From assembly GCF_000243255.1 (NCBI RefSeq), contig NZ_CM001436.1, positions 1,638,957 to 1,702,956 of the forward strand: a stretch of 64,000 nucleotides of DNA, in the 5' to 3' direction. The stretch comes from Methanoplanus limicola DSM 2279. GTDB lineage: Archaea; Halobacteriota; Methanomicrobia; Methanomicrobiales; Methanomicrobiaceae. The position numbers and the translations under genes are program-made. The notes under the pieces are model-generated. The model saw only the letters and a program-made list of their open reading frames with translations, searched no databases and had not been told where the DNA came from. Of this stretch, positions 16,923 to 27,433 are shown in pieces (the stretch's first letter is position 1; each line of letters begins with the position of its first letter).

Positions 16923-19900
16923 ATGATTGAAAAAAATATTACTTTGTGTGGGTTAAAAAAAATATCTGTTGATCCCGATATCTCCGGGAACTCATTATTT
17001 TTAAGTAAATTGTTGATATTTCTTATTATTATTGGATTTATCTCAATTTGTGGGGTGGTTTCGGCAGACAGTTATGTCGGAGGAATTGAGCTTTCAGATG
17101 TTAAAACAGGAACTGTTTCCGGCGGAATCTGGTTTGATTCTTACCACGCGATGGAAACTTCAGCAGAGAAGGAATTTACACTCCCGGAAACCACGGATAT
17201 AAAATGGGCAAGACTCTATGCCGTTGTTTACTGTGGAAATATGGAAGATAACAGAAGAGGCAATCTTACGGTTGAATTCGACGGTGACGGAGATGACAGC
17301 TATGATCTGCTGGGCATACAGGAGTTTAATGTACCATATTCTTTCCCTGGTGAAGGTGGCACAGGGCCGGTTGAAGTAAATGACCACTGTAACCGTGTTA
17401 CAAGTGATTATCTTGTCTGGTATGATGTAAAAGATCAGATCTCTTCTGAAAATGTTGGAGTTAAGGCATGGACATCCAAGGTTGACAGCACTTTTGACGG
17501 AAGAATAAAAGCAGTTGTTCTTTTGATTGCCTATGATGACGGAGACGGGGAAGAAGTCATGTACTGGATTAAGCAGGGCCACGATGTTGTTTCACATTAT
17601 GATGAATCATACACAGGTTCAGTAACATATGATTTATCATCTGCTGACGATGGTTTTGCAGGCGCAAATCTTTCGTCAATTTATCTGGTAAGTGAAGACG
17701 GGACATATTCATTTAACAGTGATGTTCTCACTTCCGGAACGCCTGTAGGTGCTTTTTTTGGTAATAATACCTGGGATATTGGTGGAGTAATTAGCGCAGG
17801 TGAATCCAATGCCTTTGAGTATGACAGGACAGGCTCGTATTATAAAATTATTATTTCCGCAATGTGTGTAAGCTATCCGGAATCTGATGTAAATCTTGAA
17901 GTATTGAGCCTTAAGAGCAATGCAAATGAGGTTTTCGCAAGTGAACCGAATACAATTATAGCTGAGATTAAAAACAATGGCACAGATGCTTCAGGGCCAT
18001 TTGAAGTTTCCTTTAATATTGCTGGAAGTGTCACAAAAATTGAAGCAGAAAGCCTTGGCGCCGGAAATTCAACAACAGTGGAAATTCTTGATGAGTCAAT
18101 ATTTTCAGACGGGCAGAGTGTCAATATCTCAGTTTTTGCTGATTCCGGTGAAGCAATCTTGGAAACTGATGAATCAGACAATTATCTTGAAATAACTGAA
18201 ACTGCGGTTTACAACGGTTATAAGGGCAAGAGATACACCGGAGGCGGCGATCTGAATACCACAGCATATTTTGAAGGATATGTTGATGTTTTGTACTCAT
18301 CCGGAAATACTGCCTACAATGGCGCTTACTGGACTGAAAAGACCTATTCCTGGAGTAATGAAGATCTTATGGTTCCGGATAATGCTGAAATTGCTGGTGC
18401 TTACCTTTATCAGGGATATTCCTGGAACAGCATGGAAAGTGATCCTTCCTTTACACTTGAATTTAACAGTGTGAAATATGATCCTGAATCAGAGTATATG
18501 GACAGGAAATATTTTGGCTATTATGATGTTCCTTCCGGTATGTATGTATATAATGTGACAGATTCTTTTGTTAAATCCGGGAACTGTGTCACACTGACTC
18601 CTGAAGCGGAGAATAATTATGCAATCTGGGGCAGTTTCCTTGTTGTGGTCTATCAGCAGGATAATTCCGGACCTTACCAGAAGATCTGGATAAATGAGGA
18701 ATTTGACAATCTTTATTCGTATGCAAAATATGCTGCATCAAGTGAGGAAGCAACCGCTTATTCTAATTTTGAAGATGTTGACTCAGAAAATGTTGATGGA
18801 GCAACTACTATAGCAGTACTTGCAAATGCCGATGAAACCGGTAAAAGTAAATTTTTCTTCAATGGGGATGAATATGCCGGATTCTGGAGTGATTACGACA
18901 GTACTTCACAGATTGGTTTTTCAGTATATGATGTAAAGGATGCTCTTAAGGACGGTGCAAACACCGTAGCAATGCAGAGCTATGACCTGGTAAAGGGTGA
19001 TAACATGTATGCAATGGCATCAATCCTGAAGATTGAGTATTCATCTGCACCATCTGTTGACCTTGAAATTGTGAGCTTATCTTCAAATGCAAATGAGGTT
19101 TTTGCAAATGAACCAAATACAGTTACTGCCGTAGTTAGGAACAATGGTACAACTGCATCAGACTCCTTTAGTGTCTTATTTACAGTAAACGGAAATATGA
19201 CTACAGTCCCTGTTTCAGGACTTGGTGCCGGCAACAGCACAACTATCAGTATAATCGATCCTGAGATCCGTTCCTTTGGAGAGTCTGTAAATATCACTGC
19301 ACTTGCTGACTCGGGTTCATCAGTCACAGAAACAGATGAGACCAACAACCGGATGACTATTTCAGAGACTGTTGTTTACAACGGATATAAAGGCAAGAGC
19401 TATACTGGCGGAAGTGACCTTGAGACGGTATCTTCATTTGAAGGACATTATGATCTTCTGTATTCTACGGGAGATACTGCCTACAGCGGTTCTTTCTGGT
19501 CCGAGATGCAGTTCAACTGGACTTACGACGATCTTCCTGTTCCGGAAGGTGCAACTGTAACTGAAGCACGCCTTTATCAGCCGTACACCTACAACAAGAA
19601 AGGCAGTGACCCGGCTTACACCCTGGCGTTTAATGGCGAGACTGTCTCTCCGGTTGCGAAATATTCTGACCAGAAGAGCTTTGGAAGTTATGACTATCCG
19701 TACGGCCTGTATGTCTTTGACGTGACAGATGAATTTGACACAACCGGCAACAGTATGGTCATAACCAATGATACGGACAACAACTACGGCATCTACGGAG
19801 CCAGTCTTGTTTTAGTCTATGAATCTGCCTCAGAACCGGTGAGAAGCATTATCATAAACGAAGAATTTGACATGATCTATGCCTATTCAAATTATGCTGT

Positions 19901-20798
19901 TACAAGTGAGGAGGCTACAGCCTTTGCTGAATATACCCATGTTGAGTCATCCGGTGTTTCTTCAGCTATATCTGTTGCACTCCTCGCAAGTGCCGGCGAT
20001 GTGAATAAGAGCAGATTCTTCTTCAATGATATGGAATATGAAGGCTTCTGGCCCGAATATGAGAGTAAACCTCAGGTTGGATTTTCAGCATATGATGTAA
20101 AGGATGCTCTTAAGGACGGTGCAAACACCGCAGCAATGCAGAGCTATGACCCTGTAAAGGGTGACAACATGTATGCAATGGCATCAATCCTGAAGATTGA
20201 GTATATTGACAGTTCAGAGCCGTCATTTGTAGTTCCGGATATGAGTATATATGATAATGGAAGTGTTACTATTCCGGTCTTTGTAAGAAATATTACAGAT
20301 GCAGCAGGAGTTGCTGCAACAATAACCTGGGATACTTCAATTGCCAGTATAACTGATATAGTTGTAAATGAATCAGTGATTACAAATTCCTCATTGTATG
20401 CAAATCTCACTTCAGGTTATGCGGAATTTGCTGTTACAAACACAGCGGGAATTACAGCTGCCGGTGATGTACCTGTAATTGACCTTATAGTTAAAGCTGC
20501 GGCAGACAAAGCCGGTAAAACCTGTGTATTTGAAGGCAAAAATGCATCATGGAGTGACAAATCATTTATTTATCATAATATGGGCTTTAAGGATGGGACA
20601 TTCACTGTAACGCAGAGAGGAGATTTCAATAAAAACGGATATGTTGATATTGGTGACGTTTCCAATGTTGCTTATATGGTAGCCGGGAAAACCACTGAGA
20701 TACTGCCGGAAGCTGATTTCAATGACAACGGATATGTCGATACGGGAGATGCAGCAAAGATAGCCTGGTACTTCATTGGCAGGATAAACCAGCTATAA
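16923..20798 (+). CDS. Large surface protein: three DUF3344-type modules, two CARDB, cohesin-like and dockerin
   Basis: 1291 residues. A signal segment lies at about 30-49 (ending VVSADS). A DUF3344 module follows at about 48-320 (SYVGG start, VSGGIWFDS, WARLYAVVYCGNM). Then come a CARDB-like Ig domain at 322-423, a second DUF3344-like module at 426-708, a second CARDB at 710-815 and a third DUF3344-like module at 816-1096. A cohesin-like beta-domain lies at about 1098-1230, and a C-terminal dockerin at 1234-1290 has two Ca-binding loops (DFNKNGYVDIGD and DFNDNGYVDTGD). There is no C-terminal membrane anchor, so attachment may be through dockerin-cohesin contacts. Modules two and three are recent copies: 18927-19040 and 20091-20204 differ at only about four bases. 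The function is unknown beyond surface display; adhesion or scaffold is a guess. Confidence 0.85.
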   Translation: MIEKNITLCGLKKISVDPDISGNSLFLSKLLIFLIIIGFISICGVVSADSYVGGIELSDVKTGTVSGGIWFDSYHAMETSAEKEFTLPETTDIKWARLYAVVYCGNMEDNRRGNLTVEFDGDGDDSYDLLGIQEFNVPYSFPGEGGTGPVEVNDHCNRVTSDYLVWYDVKDQISSENVGVKAWTSKVDSTFDGRIKAVVLLIAYDDGDGEEVMYWIKQGHDVVSHYDESYTGSVTYDLSSADDGFAGANLSSIYLVSEDGTYSFNSDVLTSGTPVGAFFGNNTWDIGGVISAGESNAFEYDRTGSYYKIIISAMCVSYPESDVNLEVLSLKSNANEVFASEPNTIIAEIKNNGTDASGPFEVSFNIAGSVTKIEAESLGAGNSTTVEILDESIFSDGQSVNISVFADSGEAILETDESDNYLEITETAVYNGYKGKRYTGGGDLNTTAYFEGYVDVLYSSGNTAYNGAYWTEKTYSWSNEDLMVPDNAEIAGAYLYQGYSWNSMESDPSFTLEFNSVKYDPESEYMDRKYFGYYDVPSGMYVYNVTDSFVKSGNCVTLTPEAENNYAIWGSFLVVVYQQDNSGPYQKIWINEEFDNLYSYAKYAASSEEATAYSNFEDVDSENVDGATTIAVLANADETGKSKFFFNGDEYAGFWSDYDSTSQIGFSVYDVKDALKDGANTVAMQSYDLVKGDNMYAMASILKIEYSSAPSVDLEIVSLSSNANEVFANEPNTVTAVVRNNGTTASDSFSVLFTVNGNMTTVPVSGLGAGNSTTISIIDPEIRSFGESVNITALADSGSSVTETDETNNRMTISETVVYNGYKGKSYTGGSDLETVSSFEGHYDLLYSTGDTAYSGSFWSEMQFNWTYDDLPVPEGATVTEARLYQPYTYNKKGSDPAYTLAFNGETVSPVAKYSDQKSFGSYDYPYGLYVFDVTDEFDTTGNSMVITNDTDNNYGIYGASLVLVYESASEPVRSIIINEEFDMIYAYSNYAVTSEEATAFAEYTHVESSGVSSAISVALLASAGDVNKSRFFFNDMEYEGFWPEYESKPQVGFSAYDVKDALKDGANTAAMQSYDPVKGDNMYAMASILKIEYIDSSEPSFVVPDMSIYDNGSVTIPVFVRNITDAAGVAATITWDTSIASITDIVVNESVITNSSLYANLTSGYAEFAVTNTAGITAAGDVPVIDLIVKAAADKAGKTCVFEGKNASWSDKSFIYHNMGFKDGTFTVTQRGDFNKNGYVDIGDVSNVAYMVAGKTTEILPEADFNDNGYVDTGDAAKIAWYFIGRINQL

Positions 20799-21255
20799 TC
20801 AATATTTTTTAAAAATAAATTTATTGCCTTCATTTTAGTGCCTTTACTATCAGGAATATTGCTTATGTTGTTATGTCCGTAAGATTCTGATTCATACGTA
20901 TTTGATTTTCTCGGTTCTTCCGGCAGTATATTGTGCGTGATTTAATCCTGAGAGGTTTTCTGAGAACAAAATATGATCTAATAATTGGCTATTGTCTAAT
21001 TTAAGCTCAAATTATGCTTTATTTTCATCTTATTTGATGAACTGCATTGACGATTCCCCCTGGTCAAATAGTCTCTCCTTTCTATATTTAAGCCACGTAG
21101 CTGCATAAAAACTAATATATTTATATGCTGCTGATATGCAGGAATTTCTTTTGAAATGCTGTTAATTTTGATCTTTGCTCCTATAAACCAGTGTACTTTT
21201 TCATTCATTATCTGTGAACCAGCTGGTAATTAATGACTTTTTATGAGATACAATT
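20799..21255. other. 457-base intergenic region between convergent surface-protein genes
   Basis: No gene is supported. A T/A-rich run (ATTTTTTAAAAATAAATTT) starts just after the plus-strand stop and can terminate that gene. Near 21256-21272 the inverted repeat CACCCT...AGGGTG overlaps the stop of the minus-strand gene and could form a hairpin. The rest is AT-rich with no recognisable RNA gene or repeat. Confidence 0.5.
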
Positions 21256-24200
21256 TCACCCTGAAAGGGTGACATTACATCTTGTAAGAGAATAAGGTTC
21301 AATAATAACATCCTCTCTAAGAACTGCATTATTGTCTCCGACAATCCGGATGTCAATCGCACCAAGATCCATATATCTGAATATCTGCGGAGTTACCTCA
21401 CCTGTATTTTTACCATAAAGATAAATTTTAGCGCCGGGAGGTGTGCTTGTCACTTCAAGTGAACCGTACAGATATGGCTTAAGGATAAATTTAACTGATT
21501 TATCAATATCTGAAATATCCGGTGCGAAGAGAATCTCCTTCTCTTCATCAATGTAGCCCGGTCTGGATACAGAAATAATATGCCTGCCGTCAGAGATGTT
21601 ATCTATTGAATAGGGCGTACTGTATCCGGTGGCGAATCCGTCAACATAGATTTCAGCACCTGCTGGTACTGAATCGACAAAAACTTTTCCAAACCTGTAA
21701 TCCCTTGGATTTATCTTTTCGGTTTCATCATCGCTGAATACATTAATGCTGTGTGAGAGATATGTTCCGTTATTCAGAATTGTAATGAATGAGTATCCAA
21801 GGTTTACTTCGGCCGTCTTTGGAATTTCATATTCAGGAGGCCTACCGTTTACTGTAAATGGCAGGTCTTCATAACTATCTGAGACAACCTCTGCATTTAG
21901 ATAGTAATGGTTTGCATTGTCAAACTGAACTCTTGTAATTCGGTTCTTCACAACCTGAATTTTGATTTTGTCATTATTGAACTCAATCTTTCCTTTTTTG
22001 ATTTTAACTGTATGTTTTCCAGAACCAAGCCCATTGAAAACCGCAGGTGTAGTCATGCCGGTATTATAGCCGTCAATATAAACATCAGCACCTTCTATGG
22101 ATGATGTCACATATATTCCGCCAACATCAGGAAGGTCATTATATGTTGCAATGGATTCATCTTTTTTTTCTTCAAGAAGGTGATTGTTTCCGGAATCAAG
22201 GTCAAAAGTCAGTTCAGAATCTCCGGTCAGGAAAATCTTCTCTACAAGTGTTTTATATCCTGATGATATAAGGGATATACTGTGCTTTCCCCCGGCAAGG
22301 TCATTGATAACTACAGGAGTTGTCTTTCCGGTATAGTCACCATCAACATAGATCCCGGCACCTGAAGGATTGGAATAAACCGAGAGATTAAAGAGCTGTG
22401 CAGAGAGATCCAGTCTTTCTCTGACAACAGCTTTTTCATATAAGCAGGATATATTTTCCCGCGTCTGTATGAGAGCTTTATTTCCCTTCTCTTTTGATTT
22501 GTTATATAATATTTCAGTTGCTGAATGATTGCCAATAACATCTTTATTAAACAGATAATTAATTCCATTAAGGAATAAATTTTTGTAAAACTGACTGCTT
22601 TCAGGCGTAGCGTCCTCTTTTTCATCACTTTGATTTATCAGGCTTTTGCTCCGGATCAGTTCATAAGTGCCGAAATTATTAATTAAAGCTGAAAAACTTC
22701 CGTCTATAAATGTGGCACTTATCTCCTCTGTTTCTTCTTCTGAGGAATGCCTCAGAAGAGAATATTTATACTCATATTCTCCTGAATCTGATTCATAATC
22801 TGTTCCGGAATTGCTGGCTCTGAAAGCTCCATTCAGCCTTATAGGAATGTCAGAACCGGATCCTATAGGTCCGATTGTGTATTTCCATAGGGTTTCGTTT
22901 TTGATTGTTTCCTCTCTTATCAGAACCTGATTTACAGTATACCCAAAACTGTCTTCTATCCTGCTTCCCTGACTTATAATCAGAGTCAGGGTGCCATTGT
23001 CGTGAGTTATCTGCACAGGTTCTGAATAACCGTTTTTAGTCGTGATTAGATATTTTGCGGGGTAACTTCCTGGAGATGAAGAGGGTGAAAATTCTGTGGA
23101 TTCGTAATTATACAGATCTTCATATTCATTTTTTATTTCTTCTTCAATACTCTCTGCCGTTTTTGAGTTATCATATTCAACAACTAAAAATGCATTCCTG
23201 TTTTCAAGGTAATCCCCATTTTCTGTTGCTATGTAGCTCTGAATTTCAGCCAGGTTTTCGGTATTTTTAATAAGTGCTTTTGCGTCAAGGGTGGCCTGTG
23301 ATATCGAGGAGGCCCCACCTTTAAGATAATTCTGCCATTCCCAGCCATTGAATATAATTTTATTGTCTTCATCATTTTCCCCTGTTGCAGCAGTGCTTAT
23401 TATAATCAGGCTTGACTGATTTATGGAATTCTGTATTATATTGCCACTGAATTTTGCAGTGGTTGTGCATTGCTCGCTTGTTGTTTCAAATTGATCTGAT
23501 GCTAAAACTGCATCACACCCCTCATCAATCCAGTACGTAATAAGCGGAGCATCAGGATCTTCATATACTACTGCCAGAAGTGCCCCGTACACAGCAAAGG
23601 CTGTATCCTCTCCTCCCTGATTTTTAACCGAAATCAGGTTTCCGTTTTCGGGGTCAAATTTTTCAGTAACGTCAAAACACTCAGTCTGAACCAGATAATC
23701 ATATACTCCTTCCCCTTTTCTGTCAGAATATGAAGCATCTTTCAGCAGCAGTGAACCATCAAAGAGAACTTCAGCAGAAGGTTTAAGGCCGGTTCTCTTA
23801 TCCGTATCATGTGACCAGGTATAATAGATGTAAAGCCTTGCTTCCTTTAATGAAGCATTTTCTGGAATACTGGCTTTAATTTGATAATCTTTTGAATCAC
23901 CATTATCCAGAAGTCCACTGTAGCTGCCTGAATCTGCTATAATCAGTCCGCCGTTAAGAGTCTCTGTCTTCCATTCATTCAGTTTTTTTCCGGAATATCC
24001 GTATGTACCATCTTCGTTTCCGTTTGTTATTGGCGTGAGAGTAAAGGAAACATCTGTGGTTTCATCTTCATCAACTGTAATCTCTTTTGATGAAGGTTCA
24101 TACCCTCCAAGACTTACTGAGACAGTATGCTCACCAACTAATATCTCTTCTAATTCCGAATCTGTTATTTTTCCGGTGTCAGTACCGTCAAGATATATTT

Positions 24201-25476
24201 TTGCTCCGGAAGGTTCTGAAGAGACGCTGACTGAACCGGTCAGGGGCACCAGTTTAAATACGGATACGCTCTCTTCTCCTCTCTGAACGTTAACTGTTCT
24301 CTCATCTGGTTCTTTATAACCTTCAAGACTTACCGACACTTTGTGTTCGCCGGTTTCAACTGATTTTATTGTGAAGTTTGTATTAAATCCGGTCTTATCT
24401 CCGTCAAGAATAATTTCAGCTCCGGAAGGAATAGACTGTACAGTTATATCCCCTGCATCTTCTCCGGGATAGCGTACAGAAAGCATTGCAAGAATTATCT
24501 TATAAAATGCCCCCTCGTCAACATCTCTTGAATAGGTCATTACGCTGTTTCTGAAATCAGTTACAGAATCCGTAACATCCCATGTCTGAGAACCGCTGTA
24601 ACCTCCCTGTGATGGATTGGAATCAAGGTAACCGTTGTTGAATGTATATATCCCGTTTTCGCTTGCAAGATGGACTGCTGAAAGATATGCTGCCGGATCT
24701 TCACTGAATTCTTCAGGAAGATCTGTTGTATCAAAGGAGGTTTTGCCTTCGTATGTCTTTCCATCATCTTCAACATAATAGGAATGAACATCATGTCCCT
24801 GATTAACCCAGTAATACACCTCGTCATTATCTCCGTCATTGTATGCCACAACAAGCGTCAGGATTTTAATTCTCCCGTCAAATGTACCAGTATATCCCGG
24901 AGCCTTATCAGTGCTTACGTATGCTGTTACATCTCCTGATTTAATTGCATCTGCAACATCATACCACATCAGATAGTCACTTGAAACGCGGTTACAGTGT
25001 CCGTTTACTTCTACAGGGGTTGTTCCGCCATCCATCTCAAATACATATTCCCTGTCCAGTATTTCAGTACCCAGGATTCTGGTCCCTTCTCCGCCGTTGA
25101 AGCTGACCTCGGCAATACCCTCATAATTCTTCTGCATATTGCCGCAGTAAACTACAACATAGAGGCGGGCCCATTCAATGTTATCAAATTCCGGAATGCT
25201 GAACTCTTTTTCTATGCTGTTTGGCTGCCCGGATGAGCCTGCGGGACCATGCAGGGAATCAAACCATAGTCCGCCGGAAACAACACCGTCATGTATTGTT
25301 TCAGGAGGTTTACCGCCCACATAACTGTCAGCAGAGACTGCCTGAGGGAATAAGAGAAGTGTGGCAAAAAAAACAGAAAATAATAAAATTATTTTTGAAT
25401 TCTGTATCTCACGTGAATTTCCGAATTTGTGGGAATGACTTGTTTTTTCACTTTCTGCTTTGATATCCCGGGTCAT
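21256..25476 (-). CDS. Giant surface protein with two DUF3344 modules and six PEGA domains
   Basis: 1406 residues from the ATG at 25476, chosen over the GTG at 25485 because AAGGTGA lies 10 nt before the ATG. A signal segment (ending AVSADS) precedes a DUF3344 module to about 333. Two PEGA domains follow (about 336-480; each has S-x-P-S/A-G-A-x-I-x-hydrophobic-D-G-x-x-T-G), then a second DUF3344-like module (about 485-770), an unassigned stretch, and four PEGA domains between about 1025 and 1406. No C-terminal transmembrane helix is present. PEGA domains are found on archaeal and bacterial surfaces and may bind envelope polymers. It is the last gene of a five-gene operon; the ABC permease stop is 10 nt upstream of this start. 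The ligand is unknown. Confidence 0.85.
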   Translation of the reverse strand: MTRDIKAESEKTSHSHKFGNSREIQNSKIILLFSVFFATLLLFPQAVSADSYVGGKPPETIHDGVVSGGLWFDSLHGPAGSSGQPNSIEKEFSIPEFDNIEWARLYVVVYCGNMQKNYEGIAEVSFNGGEGTRILGTEILDREYVFEMDGGTTPVEVNGHCNRVSSDYLMWYDVADAIKSGDVTAYVSTDKAPGYTGTFDGRIKILTLVVAYNDGDNDEVYYWVNQGHDVHSYYVEDDGKTYEGKTSFDTTDLPEEFSEDPAAYLSAVHLASENGIYTFNNGYLDSNPSQGGYSGSQTWDVTDSVTDFRNSVMTYSRDVDEGAFYKIILAMLSVRYPGEDAGDITVQSIPSGAEIILDGDKTGFNTNFTIKSVETGEHKVSVSLEGYKEPDERTVNVQRGEESVSVFKLVPLTGSVSVSSEPSGAKIYLDGTDTGKITDSELEEILVGEHTVSVSLGGYEPSSKEITVDEDETTDVSFTLTPITNGNEDGTYGYSGKKLNEWKTETLNGGLIIADSGSYSGLLDNGDSKDYQIKASIPENASLKEARLYIYYTWSHDTDKRTGLKPSAEVLFDGSLLLKDASYSDRKGEGVYDYLVQTECFDVTEKFDPENGNLISVKNQGGEDTAFAVYGALLAVVYEDPDAPLITYWIDEGCDAVLASDQFETTSEQCTTTAKFSGNIIQNSINQSSLIIISTAATGENDEDNKIIFNGWEWQNYLKGGASSISQATLDAKALIKNTENLAEIQSYIATENGDYLENRNAFLVVEYDNSKTAESIEEEIKNEYEDLYNYESTEFSPSSSPGSYPAKYLITTKNGYSEPVQITHDNGTLTLIISQGSRIEDSFGYTVNQVLIREETIKNETLWKYTIGPIGSGSDIPIRLNGAFRASNSGTDYESDSGEYEYKYSLLRHSSEEETEEISATFIDGSFSALINNFGTYELIRSKSLINQSDEKEDATPESSQFYKNLFLNGINYLFNKDVIGNHSATEILYNKSKEKGNKALIQTRENISCLYEKAVVRERLDLSAQLFNLSVYSNPSGAGIYVDGDYTGKTTPVVINDLAGGKHSISLISSGYKTLVEKIFLTGDSELTFDLDSGNNHLLEEKKDESIATYNDLPDVGGIYVTSSIEGADVYIDGYNTGMTTPAVFNGLGSGKHTVKIKKGKIEFNNDKIKIQVVKNRITRVQFDNANHYYLNAEVVSDSYEDLPFTVNGRPPEYEIPKTAEVNLGYSFITILNNGTYLSHSINVFSDDETEKINPRDYRFGKVFVDSVPAGAEIYVDGFATGYSTPYSIDNISDGRHIISVSRPGYIDEEKEILFAPDISDIDKSVKFILKPYLYGSLEVTSTPPGAKIYLYGKNTGEVTPQIFRYMDLGAIDIRIVGDNNAVLREDVIIEPYSLTRCNVTLSG

Positions 25477-25486
25477 ATTACACACA

Positions 25487-26704
25487 TCACCTTACAGAGC
25501 GGATTGCTTCAACGGGGTTTAGCCTTGATGCCTTTATTGCAGGATAAATGCCTGAGGCAATTGCAAGGAAGACGGCTATTATTATTCCGGCAGCGAGCAG
25601 CTCAGGAGTTATCAGGGTGATGTCAGTTTCTGCAAACCCTGAAAAACCCTCACCCATCTGTGAGATGACAAATGGTTTTCCAATTGTGTTAATTCCGGCA
25701 GATAGAATAATTCCGGCAACATCTCCGAGAATTCCGCCTATTATTCCGATGTACAGGCACTCAAGGAGAATGAGTAATATGACATCCCTGTGCGAAGCTC
25801 CGACTGCCATAGTTATCCCAATCTCCCGTGTTCTCTCAAATACTGATATAACCATTGTGTTGATGATCATAAGGGCACCAATAATCAGTGAAATTCCTGT
25901 AAAAAACGAGAGGACAAGAATAACCGTATCCATCAGCCTGTTTACCGATTCAATCTCTTCAAATGAACCTGTGACTCCAAGGCCCATCTCTTTTATACTG
26001 TCTGCAACAGGGAATACATCTTCAGGTGAAACGGCTCTTGCATAGACAGAATCATAATAATCACCGGACTCTATAATCTCATGGAGAGTATTCCTGTCCA
26101 TAATAACCAGATTGTCAGTATCATCACCTCTCTCCCGAAGTATTCCTGCAACAGTCAGCTCTTCTTTTAGATCTTCAGGCATTCCTGATTCATCATATCC
26201 TCTTATAAGAACAGTGAAAGTATCCCCATATCTTATTCCTTCGTACCGCCTTAACTTTTCAGCAATATCACTTCCAAGAATAACTTCATAACTATTCTCT
26301 TTATAAATCTCCCCACTCTGGAATTCCGGTGAAAAAAGTTCTTTAAAGCCTCCCGGATCTATGCCGGTCACACTCAGATATGTCTGCCTTTCAGATGCAA
26401 AGGACCCTTTCAGAACCGGTTCTGAATATGAAATTCCCGGAACTGATGATATGGCACTTAGTTTTGAATCTGTAAGCGGTATTATAGTTCCTCCACGCAT
26501 ATCTCCGGTGATTTCAATGAATGTAAGATCTGACTGGTCCTTGATCATCTCGACAGACTGGTATCTTATTCCCTCTCCGAGTGACACAATACCGATTACA
26601 GCCGCAACTCCTATGGCAATACCCAGTGCGGTAAGGAAAAGCCTTGCCCGTTTTCTTAACACCTGCCTTGCAGATATTACTGCAAAGTCAGCAATTCGGG
26701 ACAT
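25487..26704 (-). CDS. MacB/FtsX-type ABC transporter permease
   Basis: A 405-residue permease. It has an N-terminal helix (about 22-45; RARLFLTALGIAIGVAAVIGI), a large extracytoplasmic MacB_PCD-like domain (about 46-260), then three helices in the FtsX domain (about 270-400). It ends in PAIKASRLNPVEAIRSVR, the classic MacB/LolE tail. Such permeases do not form a normal channel. In bacteria they use cytoplasmic ATP hydrolysis to move or extract substrates outside the membrane (MacB, LolCDE) or to control hydrolases (FtsX). Its ATG overlaps the ATPase stop by one base (TAATG). Its operon partners are DUF3344 and PEGA surface proteins, so those are the likely substrates or partners. That is inference. 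Confidence 0.9.
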   Translation of the reverse strand: MSRIADFAVISARQVLRKRARLFLTALGIAIGVAAVIGIVSLGEGIRYQSVEMIKDQSDLTFIEITGDMRGGTIIPLTDSKLSAISSVPGISYSEPVLKGSFASERQTYLSVTGIDPGGFKELFSPEFQSGEIYKENSYEVILGSDIAEKLRRYEGIRYGDTFTVLIRGYDESGMPEDLKEELTVAGILRERGDDTDNLVIMDRNTLHEIIESGDYYDSVYARAVSPEDVFPVADSIKEMGLGVTGSFEEIESVNRLMDTVILVLSFFTGISLIIGALMIINTMVISVFERTREIGITMAVGASHRDVILLILLECLYIGIIGGILGDVAGIILSAGINTIGKPFVISQMGEGFSGFAETDITLITPELLAAGIIIAVFLAIASGIYPAIKASRLNPVEAIRSVR

Positions 26705-27429
26705 TAAGCACCTCCATCCGGTTCACGGCTGAAAGGATGTTCTTTATTGTCATTCTCTCTTTTTTCATCTGAGATCATTTTTCCGTCTGCAAGGGTGATC
26801 ACCCGGTCAGTATAGGAAGCACAGTCTTTGTCATGTGTAACCAGAAGAAATGTAGTATTCTGCGTCCTGTTTATCTCACGCATCAGCCCGAGTATTTCCT
26901 GTCCGGTTCTAAGGTCCAGATTTCCGGTTGGCTCATCGGCAAGCACAATTAACGGGTTATTAATTAGTGCTCTTGCGATAGCGACCCTCTGCTGTTCTCC
27001 TCCGGAGAGTTCTGACGGATAATGCTTTGCCCTGTCTGAAAGTCCGACTCTTTCAAGAAGAACTGTTGACCTTTTAGATCTGCTCTTTTTGTCATGGTAG
27101 TTAAAGAGCAGCGGATATTCGATATTCTCTTTTGCAGTAAGATTTGGTATCAGGTTAAACTGCTGAAAAATAAATCCAAAAACTGTTCTTCTGAGATGTA
27201 CAAGTTTTCCTGTATCTGAATAATTCACAGTTTCTGAATTAATATATATACTGCCGGATGTGGGCCTGTCAAGGCAGCCAAGAATATTCATTAATGTACT
27301 TTTCCCGCTTCCACTCCGTCCGGAAATTGCCGTAAATTCACCTTTTTCAAGTGTAAAACTAACTTCTGAGAGGGCATTCAGGGAATTGTTATAGGTTTTT
27401 GATATTTTTTCAGTTTTTAAGAGCTGCAT
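26704..27429 (-). CDS. MacB/LolD-type ABC transporter ATP-binding protein
   Basis: 241 residues from the ATG at 27429 (MQLLKTEKISKTY). A longer frame from 27495 would run into the upstream DUF3344 gene and adds unrelated residues. Walker A GRSGSGKS is at 37-44, the signature LSGGEQQR lies near 140, and Walker B LADEPTGNLD is about 160-170. The TGNLD ending is typical of the MacB/LolD/FtsE group that pairs with FtsX-fold permeases. It powers the permease encoded immediately downstream. The start lies 4 nt after the stop of the upstream DUF3344 gene, so all are translated from one message. Confidence 0.9.
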   Translation of the reverse strand: MQLLKTEKISKTYNNSLNALSEVSFTLEKGEFTAISGRSGSGKSTLMNILGCLDRPTSGSIYINSETVNYSDTGKLVHLRRTVFGFIFQQFNLIPNLTAKENIEYPLLFNYHDKKSRSKRSTVLLERVGLSDRAKHYPSELSGGEQQRVAIARALINNPLIVLADEPTGNLDLRTGQEILGLMREINRTQNTTFLLVTHDKDCASYTDRVITLADGKMISDEKRENDNKEHPFSREPDGGA

Positions 27430-27433
27430 CTCT

